Position numbers and translations under genes: made by a program. This document shows positions 1-10,484 of a stretch of DNA of 64,000 nucleotides, one piece after another. The stretch lies in the NCBI GenBank assembly GCA_018389105.1, contig JACATO010000043.1, positions 434,001 through 498,000 on the forward strand, read 5' to 3'. The stretch comes from Nautilus pompilius. Taxonomy: Eukaryota > Mollusca > Cephalopoda > Nautilida > Nautilidae. A model generated the notes under the pieces. It saw only the letters and a program-made list of their open reading frames with translations. It searched no databases and had not been told where the DNA came from. Position 1 is the stretch's first letter; each line of letters opens with the position of its first letter.

Positions 1-1040
1 TTGCTTTAAAATAAGCAGAAGTTTAGAAACAGAAAGTACTGGAAGACATTTTGGATTTTGCTTGGTTCGTAGCGGCCCATTTTCATTTTCCCACGGTGGA
101 AAAATGCTGTCTTTTTAGGCACAGGAAAAGCTTACAGCATACTGATTTCATAAACTTTCTTATTTTACAAATATTAAAATTACTTCCATTTTGTTTTCGA
201 TATTTGTCTAGTCAATGGAGCTGCATGGTAATGGAACCTTCCAGATTTCACTGATTTGCACCTTCCCCCAACTTTACAGGTTTTAGGAATGAATGAAAAT
301 TTAAAAAAAAAAAAACATTTTAAGGATTATACAAAACTTAATCATGGAAGATTATCTGAACCTTAATTCTTGAAGGCTAGATTCCCTAAAAGAGGAAGTT
401 AACTGCAGAGTTTCATTGTCTTTGTTTGTGTGCTGTGTTCCAATACAGGTGGCCGCATCTACGTGCTGGCGTATCACCTGAGGATGGCAGCATAGCAGAC
501 ATGAGAATAGACCCAAGCGTAGCCATATGATGAATGATTCCTTTAAAACTTTTGTTCCCCAGTTAAAATGAATAATACAGACCAAATTAGAATAGAATCT
601 AAATCTTGATTTCTGTATAGTTTAGCTAACTCTGTTTACATATTAATCTTATAGTTATTAAAAATAAATACAAAATTTAGATATGTAAATGTGAGTTTTC
701 AAAAAAAAAAAATAATCAATTTACAAATGATTTGATTTCTTTTTTTCTGCCCAGTTTTGCATAATTGCAATATGTTTACTGCTGATAAGAAAAAAAAAGC
801 ACACGATGAGTGAATATTGAAACCTAAATATAAAATGTGTACTGGTTGACATAAGGAACTTACCCCAAAGAAGACGTGGCAGTTGTTCAGCAATTAAATA
901 CATATCCAAGTAATGACGACTTAACAGAATTGAGATGAATTACAAGAATAAGGGCGGGGGAGGGGGGAATGAGGTGTTGGTCACATGACCCCACGGCGGT
1001 TGATAAGCCACAGCTGGTGGTGGCGTTCAATAACGTAGAT

Positions 1041-1151
1041 TTAGCCAAATTGAGGAAAAATTACTGTCACCATGTTGCGAAACTGGCTAATAAACCACAG
1101 CTCCAGTTCTTCTGCTACAACGGGCAGAAAATCTATTTTGTCACCGACAAA
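1041..1151 (-). CDS. Candidate terminal exon, unrecognised
   Basis: After ...catcttacag the minus strand reads FVGDKIDFLPVVAEELELWF then ISQFRNMVTVIFPQFG and TAA at 1043-1041. The base composition is clearly richer in G and C than the flanking AT-rich DNA. The same DNA is open on the plus strand (969-1157, ending FVTDKL), where a GTAAGA donor also occurs, so the coding strand is not settled. I favour minus because the other exon candidates here are minus and the segment ends in a natural stop. The function is unknown. Confidence 0.3.
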   Translation of the reverse strand, partial: FVGDKIDFLPVVAEELELWFISQFRNMVTVIFPQFG

Positions 1152-1943
1152 CTGTAAGATGCTTTAGCAGCTGGAATATGTTTCACCAAAGAAAGAATCA
1201 TTGATCCAGTGTATTGTGCAGCAGTCGCCTTCTGGTTTGTTCTAAAACCTGTTTCCGAATATTTCTTAATGCCAACTTGTCTAATCAATGATATTTTGAC
1301 TGTTAATTGGAGTTAGATGCAGTCAACAACATTTCTTCAGACTGGCTGAGTGGGTGGAGGGGAGGGATAGAGTTTTTAATAATTTACCAAAAGATACCTA
1401 TAACAATATCCCGCTCCATTTTATTATTTGATTATGATCTAGTAAATTCTGATGCTACATGACGAATAAATCACACAAGACTAAAACTAATTCTGTACTG
1501 TTTCAACACAACAACTTAGTGATATGTTTAACAAAGAGCAGATAGATATTTCCTCCTTTTGGTTGATTTGATAGGATCAGGAATCTTAAAGTAAGATTTT
1601 TCTCAAGTTATTCCAAAATCTTATCCTAGAAACGTTTTTTGTGCAGTATATGATGTATTCATATTGTAAAAGTAATACAAAATACTGTAATGGTGTTTTA
1701 TTAGTAATTTACTAAAGTTTATCATTTTTATTTTTAAAAAAAAACAAGAAAAATCAGTTGAACTATTTTATGAAAAGTTTAAACATGTAAACAAATCTAT
1801 TATTACTGAGAATTAAAAAAAAAAACAAACAAAATGAGTAACGCATGAAAGTCAAGAAACAGGGGAGGTAATTTATATAATCACTAATATTCCAAAAGGT
1901 ATTGTCTTTTTATTGTCAACCAGGTAGCCATGACTGTCCACAG

Positions 1944-2165
1944 TAGATGTGAGAGGTAGCCAGAGATCCCAGTTGGTGGAGGAGGAGGAAGAACAACAAG
2001 AAGAACCATCCAACCTGAAGCTGAACTTGGATCTTCAAGCAAAGCAGTTCAGCAGTTGAACCATTTGACTACTGTACCGTCCAGTTGGCGCTATAACCTA
2101 CTTAAATCTGATCCGACAGATTCAGCAGCTGCTCATAATAAAAATAAATCTTTAAAATAAAAAAA
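1944..2165 (+). CDS. Possible 3' terminal exon with acidic tail and poly(A) region
   Basis: Following a pyrimidine-rich stretch (attgtctttttattgtcaac) and ctgtccacag, the plus strand is open as DVRGSQRSQLVEEEEEQQEE then PSNLKLNLDLQAKQFSS, stopping at TGA near 2059. About 90 bases later the sequence holds AATAAAAATAAATC and a run of A, as expected for a polyadenylation region or for the tail of a retrocopy. No upstream partner exon was identified on this strand, so it may be a terminal exon, a processed retrocopy fragment or chance. Confidence 0.25.
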
Positions 2166-2215
2166 AATTATCCTTTCTAATTTTTTTAAGTTTCGGTAAT
2201 GACTGTGATTAAAAC

Positions 2216-2345
2216 TGGACATATTCAGTGGTTGTGGTCTGCCGAGGTCAAGGGTCCGAGCTTGTGGCAGACTTCCCTGGCATGGTTTCTTTTCACTTTT
2301 CTCTGGCTACCGCAGCATCCTGTCACACACCTCCATATTTCCTGA
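2216..2345 (+). repeat. SINE-like repeat, family 2, copy 1
   Basis: The segment starts with a tRNA-like stretch (GGTCTGCCGAGGTCAAGGGT followed by CCGAGC, a degenerate B box) and continues into CCCTGGCATGGTTTCTTTTC, a body shared with 22560-22590 and more weakly with 46800-46850 and 29040-29070. It is probably an old pol III retroposon. Confidence 0.45.
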
Positions 2346-3573
2346 CTCTTCGTGGCGCAGAATTAACACAACCCTGATGACTGCAGCACTCCCCTTGTTA
2401 CACCGATGACGATAACTTGCATGAGAGATGTAAAGGTCATCTGTGCATGGCATTTACACAACTTTAGAATATGAAAAGGTGGTAAATCTCAAGCAAACGT
2501 CCTGTAAAGCTGGTCTCCTGGTTCACTATACCAAACGTTAAAGATGAACCAGCAATGAATCTTTGCTCAGCGGAAATGCAGTAAAAGCATGATAAAAATT
2601 AAATGTCCAAAATATTGTTTTTTTTTCCCGTTTTATCTATGTATTTGTAATTATCTCTAAAAAAAAAAAGAAAAGGATAATTGGTTTGAGAGTGAAGAAA
2701 GTACCAATAATGTGTATGCAGATTCCAAGAAGAAAACAAACCCACATATTTCCAAAATGGCTGGGGGAAGGGTTAGAATTAAAATATCCATAAGAAATGG
2801 GAAAAAAATGCACTTACATCAGTCAGTAAACAAACTGATGCTTCGTACCAGTGACCATATTGAACAAGTGATGTTTGTCTAAACGTGTTTTCTGTTAATA
2901 TTTAAAATAAAAGCCACATTTTCAACAACAACAACAAAAAAGTATCTTGAAAAAGTTAATTTCAATGGGAATTAGTTAAAATGATACAGAAAACCTCAGA
3001 TGGTAAATTTTTTTTAAAATGTTGCTCTGCTTTGCACCTGTACAGCAGACCAGATCTACAAATACTTTTACAAAAATATGTAAAGTGTTTCATACAAATT
3101 AAATAACATATATATATATGAATAGAAAGATTACTGAGTTGGACTATATATATATAAACACACACACATTTTAAAATGTGCTGATATTTCTTTCAATGTG
3201 TACATTAGTGATGCCATGCGTATATATTGTATTTCTCTGATTTTTGGTAGAAATGATTAAAACAGACAATAACAGTTTGAGATGGGTGATGAATAGGAAT
3301 TAAAGGTTAACATTTCCTATTTTTTAATGTTAATTTTTTAAAAAATTCTCTCGATAGGAAAGAGTTGCTGTCAAAGCTCTTAATGTTTTATTCCAAAAGT
3401 TTAAATCTTACATCTGAAAAAGAAAAGGGAAATTTATTTTAAAATGCAGCGTAACAGAAAAAGGTTTTTTTTTTAAAAAAAAGAAATAACTGTTATAGTA
3501 ACACTAATTCAACATAGAATCTTATAAAAGTGCTGGATCATTTGGATTCTGACAATTAGAAGAAAAAAGTTAC

Positions 3574-3688
3574 CTGGCTAAACACAGAGATGACTTTGCA
3601 ACAATTTCCAGCTTTTAGCTACCTCTGCTCTGTGCTCCGACGGTCTACAGATACTGGAGCCAAAAACATCCAAGTGGTCAGCTATCCT
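3574..3688 (-). CDS. Candidate exon E, unrecognised, stop near its donor
   Basis: The minus strand here is open in one frame only: RIADHLDVFGSSICRPSEHR then AEVAKSWKLLQSHLCV, stopping at TAG (3580-3578), with a fair donor (CCAG|gtaact) four bases later. The acceptor (gcaaag) lacks a pyrimidine tract, which weakens the case. The residue composition resembles a helical protein. The link to neighbouring candidate exons is by strand and proximity only. Confidence 0.25.
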
Positions 3689-4184
3689 CTTTGCAAATTG
3701 TATTATACTACTTTACAAATATGGTTAACGTCTGTGACGATGAACTTTCCATAAAGAATATTCGTGAACAGCTCTTGTTTTAGGAATCTTTGGATTCTTG
3801 CTTAATTAAGAATCTTTCATAAATATTTTTGAATATTTAATTGGCACCGAGGAAACCTTTTGTTGAATTGCAGCACACAGCAGCTCATAACTGTTTATGA
3901 ACTAATTTGCTTAGGGGTTCTTTCCATATATATATATGCATGTATATTAAATCCAGTAGAAAATGTATCCCTTTTCAGTTTATTTCAGAGAACGTTTCTT
4001 TTGTCCTTTTTTTGTTAAACCCCCTCTTCTAATTAAAGGTCTAAGGGCATCTCCAAGCATTGAGCTGGTTGGGGCAGGTGTGAGATACCAGCTGTGGGGG
4101 GGGGTGACCAAGCAAGTCATCTGAGCATAACTGGGGTTTGGCACAAGCCAGTCAGAAGCAATCCGTGGAAGTACTTTATATTTT

Positions 4185-4345
4185 TATATGTGGGAGGAAA
4201 ACAAAGTGTCTGAACTCGGCCACTTGGTGAAGACCATGAAGAAACTGTTGCTGAACCAAGCTGATCTCAACCGGGATTCGAATGTGGGAGGGGCCCCCCC
4301 CTCTACTACGGCCATCCAGTGGCCTATCTCCAGGCCACTTGCCGC
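4185..4345 (-). repeat. SINE, family 1, copy with tRNA B box on the minus strand
   Basis: Plus-strand TGTGGGAGGAAAACAAAGTG corresponds to TGTAGAAGAAGAAAACCAAAG at 9275-9295. Downstream, CAACCGGGATTCGAATG is the complement of a B box (TTCGAATCCCGG). The element therefore reads on the minus strand: tRNA-like head near 4290, then the conserved central block. The open frames at 4176-4532 and 4188-4457 run through this repeat and are not genes. Confidence 0.5.
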
Positions 4346-4842
4346 CCATCATTTCTGTCATCCTGATAAAACCTTTCAGGTCGGAAGATTCCCTTGTTTT
4401 CAGAAAAATCCAAGAAATCAAAATATTCTCATAATTATAAAAATGGTTTTCAAATAATTTCTCACACAATTTTAGAATGAAGTTTGTTTTATAGTGGTTA
4501 TAGACCTGACTCTGTTCCAGCCAAGTGTCCATTTCTCAAGAAATCAGGGTCTCATTGATTTCTGTAGTGCTACAATTTGCTCCCCTTTGAAGCAAGTACA
4601 GGTTTTTGTTGTTTTTTTTTCTTTTAATCTACAGCAAAATATTTTTAAAAAAAAATGAAAAGTTAGCAAGACAATTAAACAATGCAGCTTTTGTGTCTTC
4701 TCGATGTGGAAATGGTGGTACTTTGTCGTGTTATATGGCAGAGGTTACCTTCACCGAAGAGTGAATCACAATGATTATCTTAGTAAAAATGAGATATGCA
4801 TCTTGATTTCACGATGAACAATTTTTTTTCTAAAATGGAGAC

Positions 4843-4945
4843 CTAAATCATTCCAAAGGTGGCTGAAGTCCTTTAGTTTATATAGATCGCCATTCTCTAA
4901 GTGTTCCACTAAACAGCTGTGGTAGGCAGTGTATTCACCCGTCTG
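4843..4945 (-). CDS. Candidate coding exon D, unrecognised
   Basis: This exon follows ...ttattttctgtag, a good acceptor, and encodes 34 codons beginning QTGEYTAYHSCLVEHLENGD and continuing LYKLKDFSHLWNDL. It ends in TTTAG before a weak donor (gtctcc) with one base left over. It lies 100 bases downstream of candidate exon C and agrees with it in phase. The composition (charged and aromatic residues, no low complexity) looks like a globular protein. No family is recognised. It may belong to the same minus-strand locus as exons A and B, or to a separate transcript. Confidence 0.4.
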
Positions 4946-5045
4946 CTACAGAAAATAAATGCGCTTATGGTTGCTTAGCCTTATAAAGTTTTCAATGGAT
5001 GTTAGAGAAAAACCTCCCGTAATATAATTTCTTGATCATCTATAC

Positions 5046-5325
5046 CAGTTCATCAAGATGAGTTTCTTCCAGGCTCTCTTGCTTGCCACCACATCCAAAC
5101 AGTGCAAAATCCAGTAGGGATTTTCCAACAAGAAGAATTCTGTGGATATTCTTAAATTGGATATTGCCTGACTTGAATTCTTGGTGTATGCCAATAACCT
5201 GCTCAGCAGTCGACACACTCTCTCCCAACCTTTCTGGCAGTCTCCTGTACTGGGGAGAGTTTCTTGTGCAGTAGGTGGGCAAGCAGCTATAATTGGATGA
5301 ATTAGCTGAGAGATTGCAAGAAAAT
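5046..5325 (-). CDS. Candidate coding exon C, unrecognised
   Basis: This exon candidate has acceptor ...tttttttaaag before 5325 with a strong pyrimidine tract, and a possible donor after GAACTG (gtatag at 5045). Read with one leading base it is open for 93 codons and includes STAEQVIGIHQEFKSGNIQF and ILLVGKSLLDFALFGCGGKQ. It exits in phase 0, which matches the phase-0 entry of the next candidate at 4945 across a 100-base intron. A second frame (starting DFLAISQLIHPII) is also open over the same span, so frame choice is uncertain. I know no family with these motifs. The donor GTATAG is not strong. Confidence 0.4.
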
Positions 5326-5404
5326 CTTTAAAAAAAAAAAAAACAACAGTAAAGTACATATTTCAAATAGAGTCAGACAGTGTCATCAAAATGATTTGAC
5401 TCAC

Positions 5405-5496
5405 CTAAACTTCTGTAACCATGGGACTTTCTTTAGATTGCTCTGCCAAGGCAACAAACAACTGGTGATGGGGGGTAACAAGACAACCCTCGTATT
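5405..5496 (-). CDS. Candidate terminal coding exon B, first copy, PDZ-ligand-like end
   Basis: The exon starts after ttttttctag with a two-base partial codon and encodes YEGCLVTPHHQLFVALAEQS then KESPMVTEV. The stop TAG occupies 5407-5405 and is followed directly by the donor GTGAGT. The C-terminus V-T-E-V fits a class I PDZ ligand, as does the unrelated-looking tail of the paralogous exon at 10057-10155 (S-T-D-I). The conserved core [YEG-LV-PHHQ-F-AE-SK] is therefore followed by a variable linker and a conserved type of C-terminus. The protein is not identified. A role needing a PDZ partner, such as a membrane or scaffold protein, is inference from the last four residues only. Confidence 0.5.
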
Positions 5497-6462
5497 CTAG
5501 AAAAAAAAAGGCAAGAGAACAAGAGATCTCTTTTATTTGTAATGGTGGACAGAACAAAAGCAGGAAAATCACAATATTCTTAAAATAGAATGAAAGGAGT
5601 TTAGTTTCCAATGCCCTAACATAGCTGTCAAAAAATAAATTCAATGCAAGCACTTTATTGAATGGTTCTTATTAAATTCATGCTTTGGAAATACAAAAAA
5701 TTAGTAAGATGTCCAAGATATCCAATACTGACGGTATAATTGTTTAAAGCTCAAAGCAGTCATTCATGCATGTACAAAGTGAGATGTGAGACTAAAAAAG
5801 AAGATGGCTATTTATATACAATACAAAACTATCTCCCTTACTTCTGTGACATGCCGGCTATAACCAAAGCAACCAGATTGGTTGTTCATTAGCCTAAACA
5901 CTGGAATAATCAAGTATATAAGCACCAGAATTACAGTAGATTAAACAGTTTAGGCTTTTATTATCACATTAATTAAACTGGTTGAACATGTGTTCTGAAT
6001 CAGTTTTCTCTCTAGAAAACCTTAGTTTATAAATTATTGGAAGGAACACTATGAAAACTGGTCATTGCCAATTACTTTTGAACATTTAAATAACAGATCA
6101 ATGCAGCAGATGAAGTAAAATACTTGAAGAAATAAAAATATGGCAATGAAAATAAAATGTGCTTAAAATTTAGCCAAGAGAAGTACAACAGCAAAAGATT
6201 TAACTTTGTATCTGCTTTTGAAGATTGGCAGCCATTTTACTACCTTCTACATCATAGGCAATCCAACATTGCATTATGGGAAGGTTTTTCTAAATTATCA
6301 GTAGATAGAAGTCAGATTCAGAATGTACACAGAGTTGCTTTAACAATGTGATTTTAGCAAGATGGTTTCTCTACTATGAACTGCTCAACAGTTTCTCTTG
6401 TGAAATAATAAATGATTAAGCCTTTTTTCCCTATAACTGTGCCCACACAGTCAGATACTTAC

Positions 6463-6551
6463 TTGGGGGAAAGGCAGAGAAATCTCTCCGCAAGGAAGTG
6501 TCCACTGACCAGTAGCCAATTGGTGGCATTCCTATGTCTGGTGATGGGCTT
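6463..6551 (-). CDS. Candidate exon A, first copy of the duplicated exon pair
   Basis: This 89-base exon candidate follows ...cttactgcag and ends CCC CCA A|gtaagt. With one leading base it reads SPSPDIGMPPIGYWSVDTSL then RRDFSAFPP, and it joins in phase to the exon at 5496 (FPP-K-YEGCLV). Against 10485-10582 it aligns well at DNA level (AATGCCACCAATTGGCTACT against AATGCTACCAGTTGCCTATT). A one-base difference after GGTCAG is offset by a ten-base difference near the start. About a dozen residues are therefore read in different frames in the two copies while the ends agree. Either copy may carry the ancestral frame. No family is recognised. Confidence 0.45.
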
Positions 6552-6991
6552 CTGCAGTAAGCAAAGTATTTCTGATTTTTGCTTATTTTAACCTTTGTAA
6601 GGAAATGCTTCTGTCTCTTCCGCCTCCGACTCACGTGGTTGCAGATGTTTTTTTCTTTTGCCTTCACAGATTCTTCTCTTCTCGTGACTTTTCCCAGAAC
6701 TACTGCTTGGATGATCTGGGTGTTCTCCATCATGTCCTACAATGAAATGGCTGAGCTGAATAAACTAAAAAAGGGAAATAAAAGACCAAAACCAAAAACA
6801 CTGATCATATTATTTCCATGCAAACGCTTTCTTTTCCTCATCCCACACCCTCCCTCTCAATATGCTCTTTAGTTCACTTGTTTTCTTCAAATCTTCTCAA
6901 AAGAGGCAAATGGAGAACATGGACATTTATCAAGTTCTCCTCAATCAATGAGAGCATATAAAAAATCCAAATAGACAACTAGTTTGTTTTA

Positions 6992-7110
6992 TTTTCCTAA
7001 ACCAAGTGGAAAACAAGATGCAGAAATTAGCCACATGCTAACCACAGAAAATCCCCTTATAAATTTTATATTTCAGATGTGAGGGGAAACTGGAAAATTA
7101 GTATCGAGCT
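6992..7110 (-). repeat. SINE, family 1, partial copy
   Basis: TTCCTAAACCAAGTGGAAAA followed by a GAAAATCCCC stretch and AGATGTGAGGGGAAACTGG matches the layout at 26800-26905 (CCTAAACCAAGCGGAAAGAG, then AGATGCAGAAGGAAAACTGG). The tRNA-like head is not visible in this copy. Confidence 0.5.
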
Positions 7111-7828
7111 CTGCAAACAATTCAGCTTATTTATAATTATGGTCTTTATACTCATAGCTGTTGACAACTGGAAATAGTTATATGGTATGTGTGATGGATA
7201 GCCAAGTGTGTAGAATTGATATGACTGAGGTACCAGGTGCTCAAATTCATTCCAAATTACAAATATAAGATTCCCTCTACTAAATTAGCTAAGCAAATGA
7301 TTGATTATTATGAATTCATATATTACTAATGATTATAGATCCAATAAACTCTTTTTAACATCTTGATGGGAATTTTGGTTTGATTTTTTAGAAATAAAGA
7401 CTCGAGCTGAACCAAGTTTGTTTTGTTACTTTTATGAAATTACTTCAAAAGAGATAGATGTCAATATTAGTCTTCTCAAACATGCTAACTAACGTACATC
7501 TCTTTTGAAAAATTGTGAAAATTTGTAAGACAGTTTCCAACTAATACAGAAGGGACCAAAGCGGTAGGATTACTCTATTCAGGGTTAAAGTTTTGAAAAT
7601 TTGACTTACTTGTATAATGAAAATAATATTAACAGTTTTTTTTTTTATGCAAACGCAAATAGTTAAACTCAGCAGTTTAACGGTTTCAACAGTTATGACA
7701 TCATAATATGACATAATAATGCCCCAAAGGTTCTGTTTGCCGAGGAACATAACGTCTAACACCGGGTGTTCAGAATCGGTTGTGGTGAGATGTGGTGCTC
7801 TTCTTGTGTGTTTTGTTTTGTGAACTTC

Positions 7829-7960
7829 AGGTGCTCATCAACAATGGAAACTCACGGTACTAGTCCTTTAACTGATAATAAGTTGGTGGAGAGTCTCCTA
7901 AATAACGTTATTTTGTATGCAAATGAAATGCTACAAAAGGTCTCCCGTATTAAAGTATAA
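7829..7960 (+). CDS. Possible short exon or small ORF
   Basis: After tgtgaacttcag at about 7831 the plus strand contains an ATG in a fair initiation context (caacaATGG) at 7843, coding for METHGTSPLTDNKLVESLLN then NVILYANEMLQKVSRIKV and TAA. The peptide looks amphipathic rather than low-complexity. It could be a first coding exon whose donor is not clear, or chance. No homologue is recognised. Confidence 0.18.
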   Translation, partial: RCSSTMETHGTSPLTDNKLVESLLNNVILYANEMLQKVSRIKV

Positions 7961-9104
7961 TATATCATGCAATAAAAATTAGAATTCGATGTTTTGCTTG
8001 TTGAGCTATTGTTTTTTGCTATTCTTTATTTAATATACAACCAAATACTGGATAAAAATATCTAAAATTATCCAGGTTCTTTTTTTTAAAATTTGTTTTC
8101 AAAGAATTTCCATCTATCTAAATATGAGAGAGGAATTCCAGTCCAGGTGTGTGCACCAGGTACGACAGACAAAAAGCATAAGAAACAAAATAATGATGAA
8201 CACAATTCATTCTATATAAATATTTATTAATGAAGGATTCACAAAAATATTCTTTATTTAATGGCACATAATTCTGTATGCATATGTAAAATATTATTAT
8301 TTTAAAATTGCCTTTTGAAAGCTGTACATTTTTTTAAAACTTGTCTGTATACATACAAAAAAAATACTAATTTATATACAAATGCATATTTAATTAATGC
8401 ATTTCTGTACATTCTGAAAGTAATTAAAATACTATTTTTAATGTTTTGACATTGTATGGATAAAAATATGTTGCTACAGGTGTATATTTATAAGTATTTC
8501 ACTAAAAATATTATGATTCAAACAGTCATTTTGCATAAAAGAAAGGAAATAATGATAAGTAGAGAACTAATGGTATCCACTAAGTGGCTGCTTCAAATAC
8601 TTCCAACTCTGAATGGGATGAAACGATAAAGAAAATAAATTCTAAAATTAAATAAATGAAAAAAAAGTGTTAAAATATAAGTTAATAAATTGACAGTAGG
8701 TTTCAGATAATTAGGTATGTTCTGAATTGTTTGCTATACTCTGTCTTTAGTGTAAAACAAAATTTCTTGATTACACAAAATGTATCACAAACTGTCATCT
8801 ATCATTAGTGCTAATTTTAAGAACTTTGGCATCCATTTTATTATTTATTATAAATTTTTAAAAAAACTTTAATAAAAATTGTTATTGATGATACAAGTAT
8901 ATTTAAATTTTGGACAAATAAAACTTGTCTTATTGGTAAACAGAATTTCAGTTTATTAATGAATATATATATATGTGTGTGTATAAAAATATTATTTGCA
9001 TTTTAACTGCACATTCTCGTGGTTTGTATATTACTGAAGCAAGATTTCTATCTGTGAAGTCCTAGATATTTTCTTCTTCTCACTGATGAACCTCTTCCTG
9101 ACTT

Positions 9105-9440
9105 TTTGGATCTGAGGAAACCTCATGAGCCAGAAGCGGGGATAAAGTGGAGAAATAGCCTCCTTGATGACCAAGCAATTTACCTGAGTATGGCTGGGGC
9201 TTCAAAGCAGTGGCCAAGAGTTAATCTTCACCACGTTTCCAGAAAACCCTACTGGGAACCTTCGTTTTTAAATGTAGAAGAAGAAAACCAAAGTGTCTGG
9301 AGGAATCCCACGTGACGAGCTAGTGAAGAATGAGAAGGAACCATGTTAACGAAGTAGGCCAGAAAAAGTCATTCTCGATCAGGATTTGAACTTGAGCCAC
9401 TGACTTTGCCACTGGTCACCCATCCTAGTTATCCTAGAAA
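9105..9440 (-). repeat. SINE, family 1, longest copy
   Basis: Reading the minus strand from 9440, a tRNA-like head contains GTTCAAATCCTGATC (B box), followed by a body with CACGTGGGATTCCTCCAGAC and GGTTTTCTTCTTCTACATTT. This resembles the GTGGGTTTCCTCC...GGTTTCCTCCCACAT block found in many animal SINEs (general knowledge; I cannot say which named SINE domain it is). The frame at 9106-9315 crosses this repeat and is not a gene. Confidence 0.6.
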
Positions 9441-10056
9441 TTATGATGCCAGAAGTGCAGACACTTGCAGGTTAAAATTTCAAACAAGAACCCTTGCATT
9501 TTTTACTTGTAAAATAAATCAACAACATTGGTGCACTCTTTAATGCAGTTGTTAATTCCCTTTTTTTTTCTTTAAAACACCTACAAATATTTAGTGGGGT
9601 GGACAAAACTTTTGCATCACATAAAATAATTCTGCTTGTTTGTCTTTTTTTTAAGTGTAATTATGCTGTGATAACTAATGAGATACTTGAGCATTTGCAT
9701 CTTTCTTCTGTTCCTTGGTATTCTTTAGTAAAGATGACACTGCAAAGTGTAGAGTTTCTATTGCTTTGTCGCTGTATAGTTGCACCTTCATGAGAAGTTA
9801 CTGAATTAAGAACATTCTGTGGCTATCAGAACAAAGCCCAATGGCTTTATTCAAGCTTTACAGTGTAACACAAAGACTGCAACAACTTCAGCCAGCACTG
9901 GAAATCAAACCACATCTTGACAAACAGTTCTGAGGTTTGCACACTAGGTCATGGGAGGAGGGTAGAAAGCACAGTATCCCTGAAAAGCATCATACAAAAA
10001 AGCAAGGTTTGTTTCCAGCATCAGTCCAGGAGATAAGGCGTCAATAGATCACTTAC

Positions 10057-10155
10057 CTTAGATGTCTGTTGATGTGTGTGGTGGGTGCTTTTTTGATTTC
10101 TCAGCCATTTCCATAAAAATCTGATGGTGAGGAATAACTAGATAACCTTCATATC
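10057..10155 (-). CDS. Candidate terminal coding exon B', second copy, PDZ-ligand-like end
   Basis: The exon opens after ctctcag and encodes YEGYLVIPHHQIFMEMAEKS then KKHPPHTSTDI followed by TAA at 10060-10058. One further G is followed by a near-consensus donor (GTAAGT). The differences from its paralogue at 5405-5496 fall mainly at third codon positions (TAT/TAC, GAA/GAG, CCT/CCC, CAC/CAT, CAT/CAC), the pattern expected of two coding copies under selection. The C-terminus S-T-D-I fits a class I PDZ-binding motif (S/T-x-hydrophobic-COOH). The function is unknown to me. If real, the last intron starts one base after the stop, so the 3' UTR would be on later exons. Confidence 0.5.
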
Positions 10156-10484
10156 CTGAGAGAAAGTTATCAGCGATTAGACAGAGACAATCAAAGGATC
10201 AGCAGCAGGACATTTTAAAACACACGCGCATGCACACACACACATTGAACCATAAATGTCTACTTCCAAAGAATTTTATCATATCAATGATTTATACAGC
10301 AGTATGCAAAAAATAAGTAACCATTTTGTTATTAGAATCAACAACATTTCTTAGGAACTATCTGCTCTACTTTCTGTTGAGTATTTTACATATAAAATCA
10401 TTATAAAAAACAACATTTAAAGCATTGGTTGTGATAAAAAAAATGAGGGAAAGTTCAACTGAATAAAAACTAGAAGTCACTTAC

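Noticed and set aside
4176-4532. Opposing frames of 118 and 89 codons
   Set aside because: They run through a SINE family 1 copy; neither has a domain or splice context.
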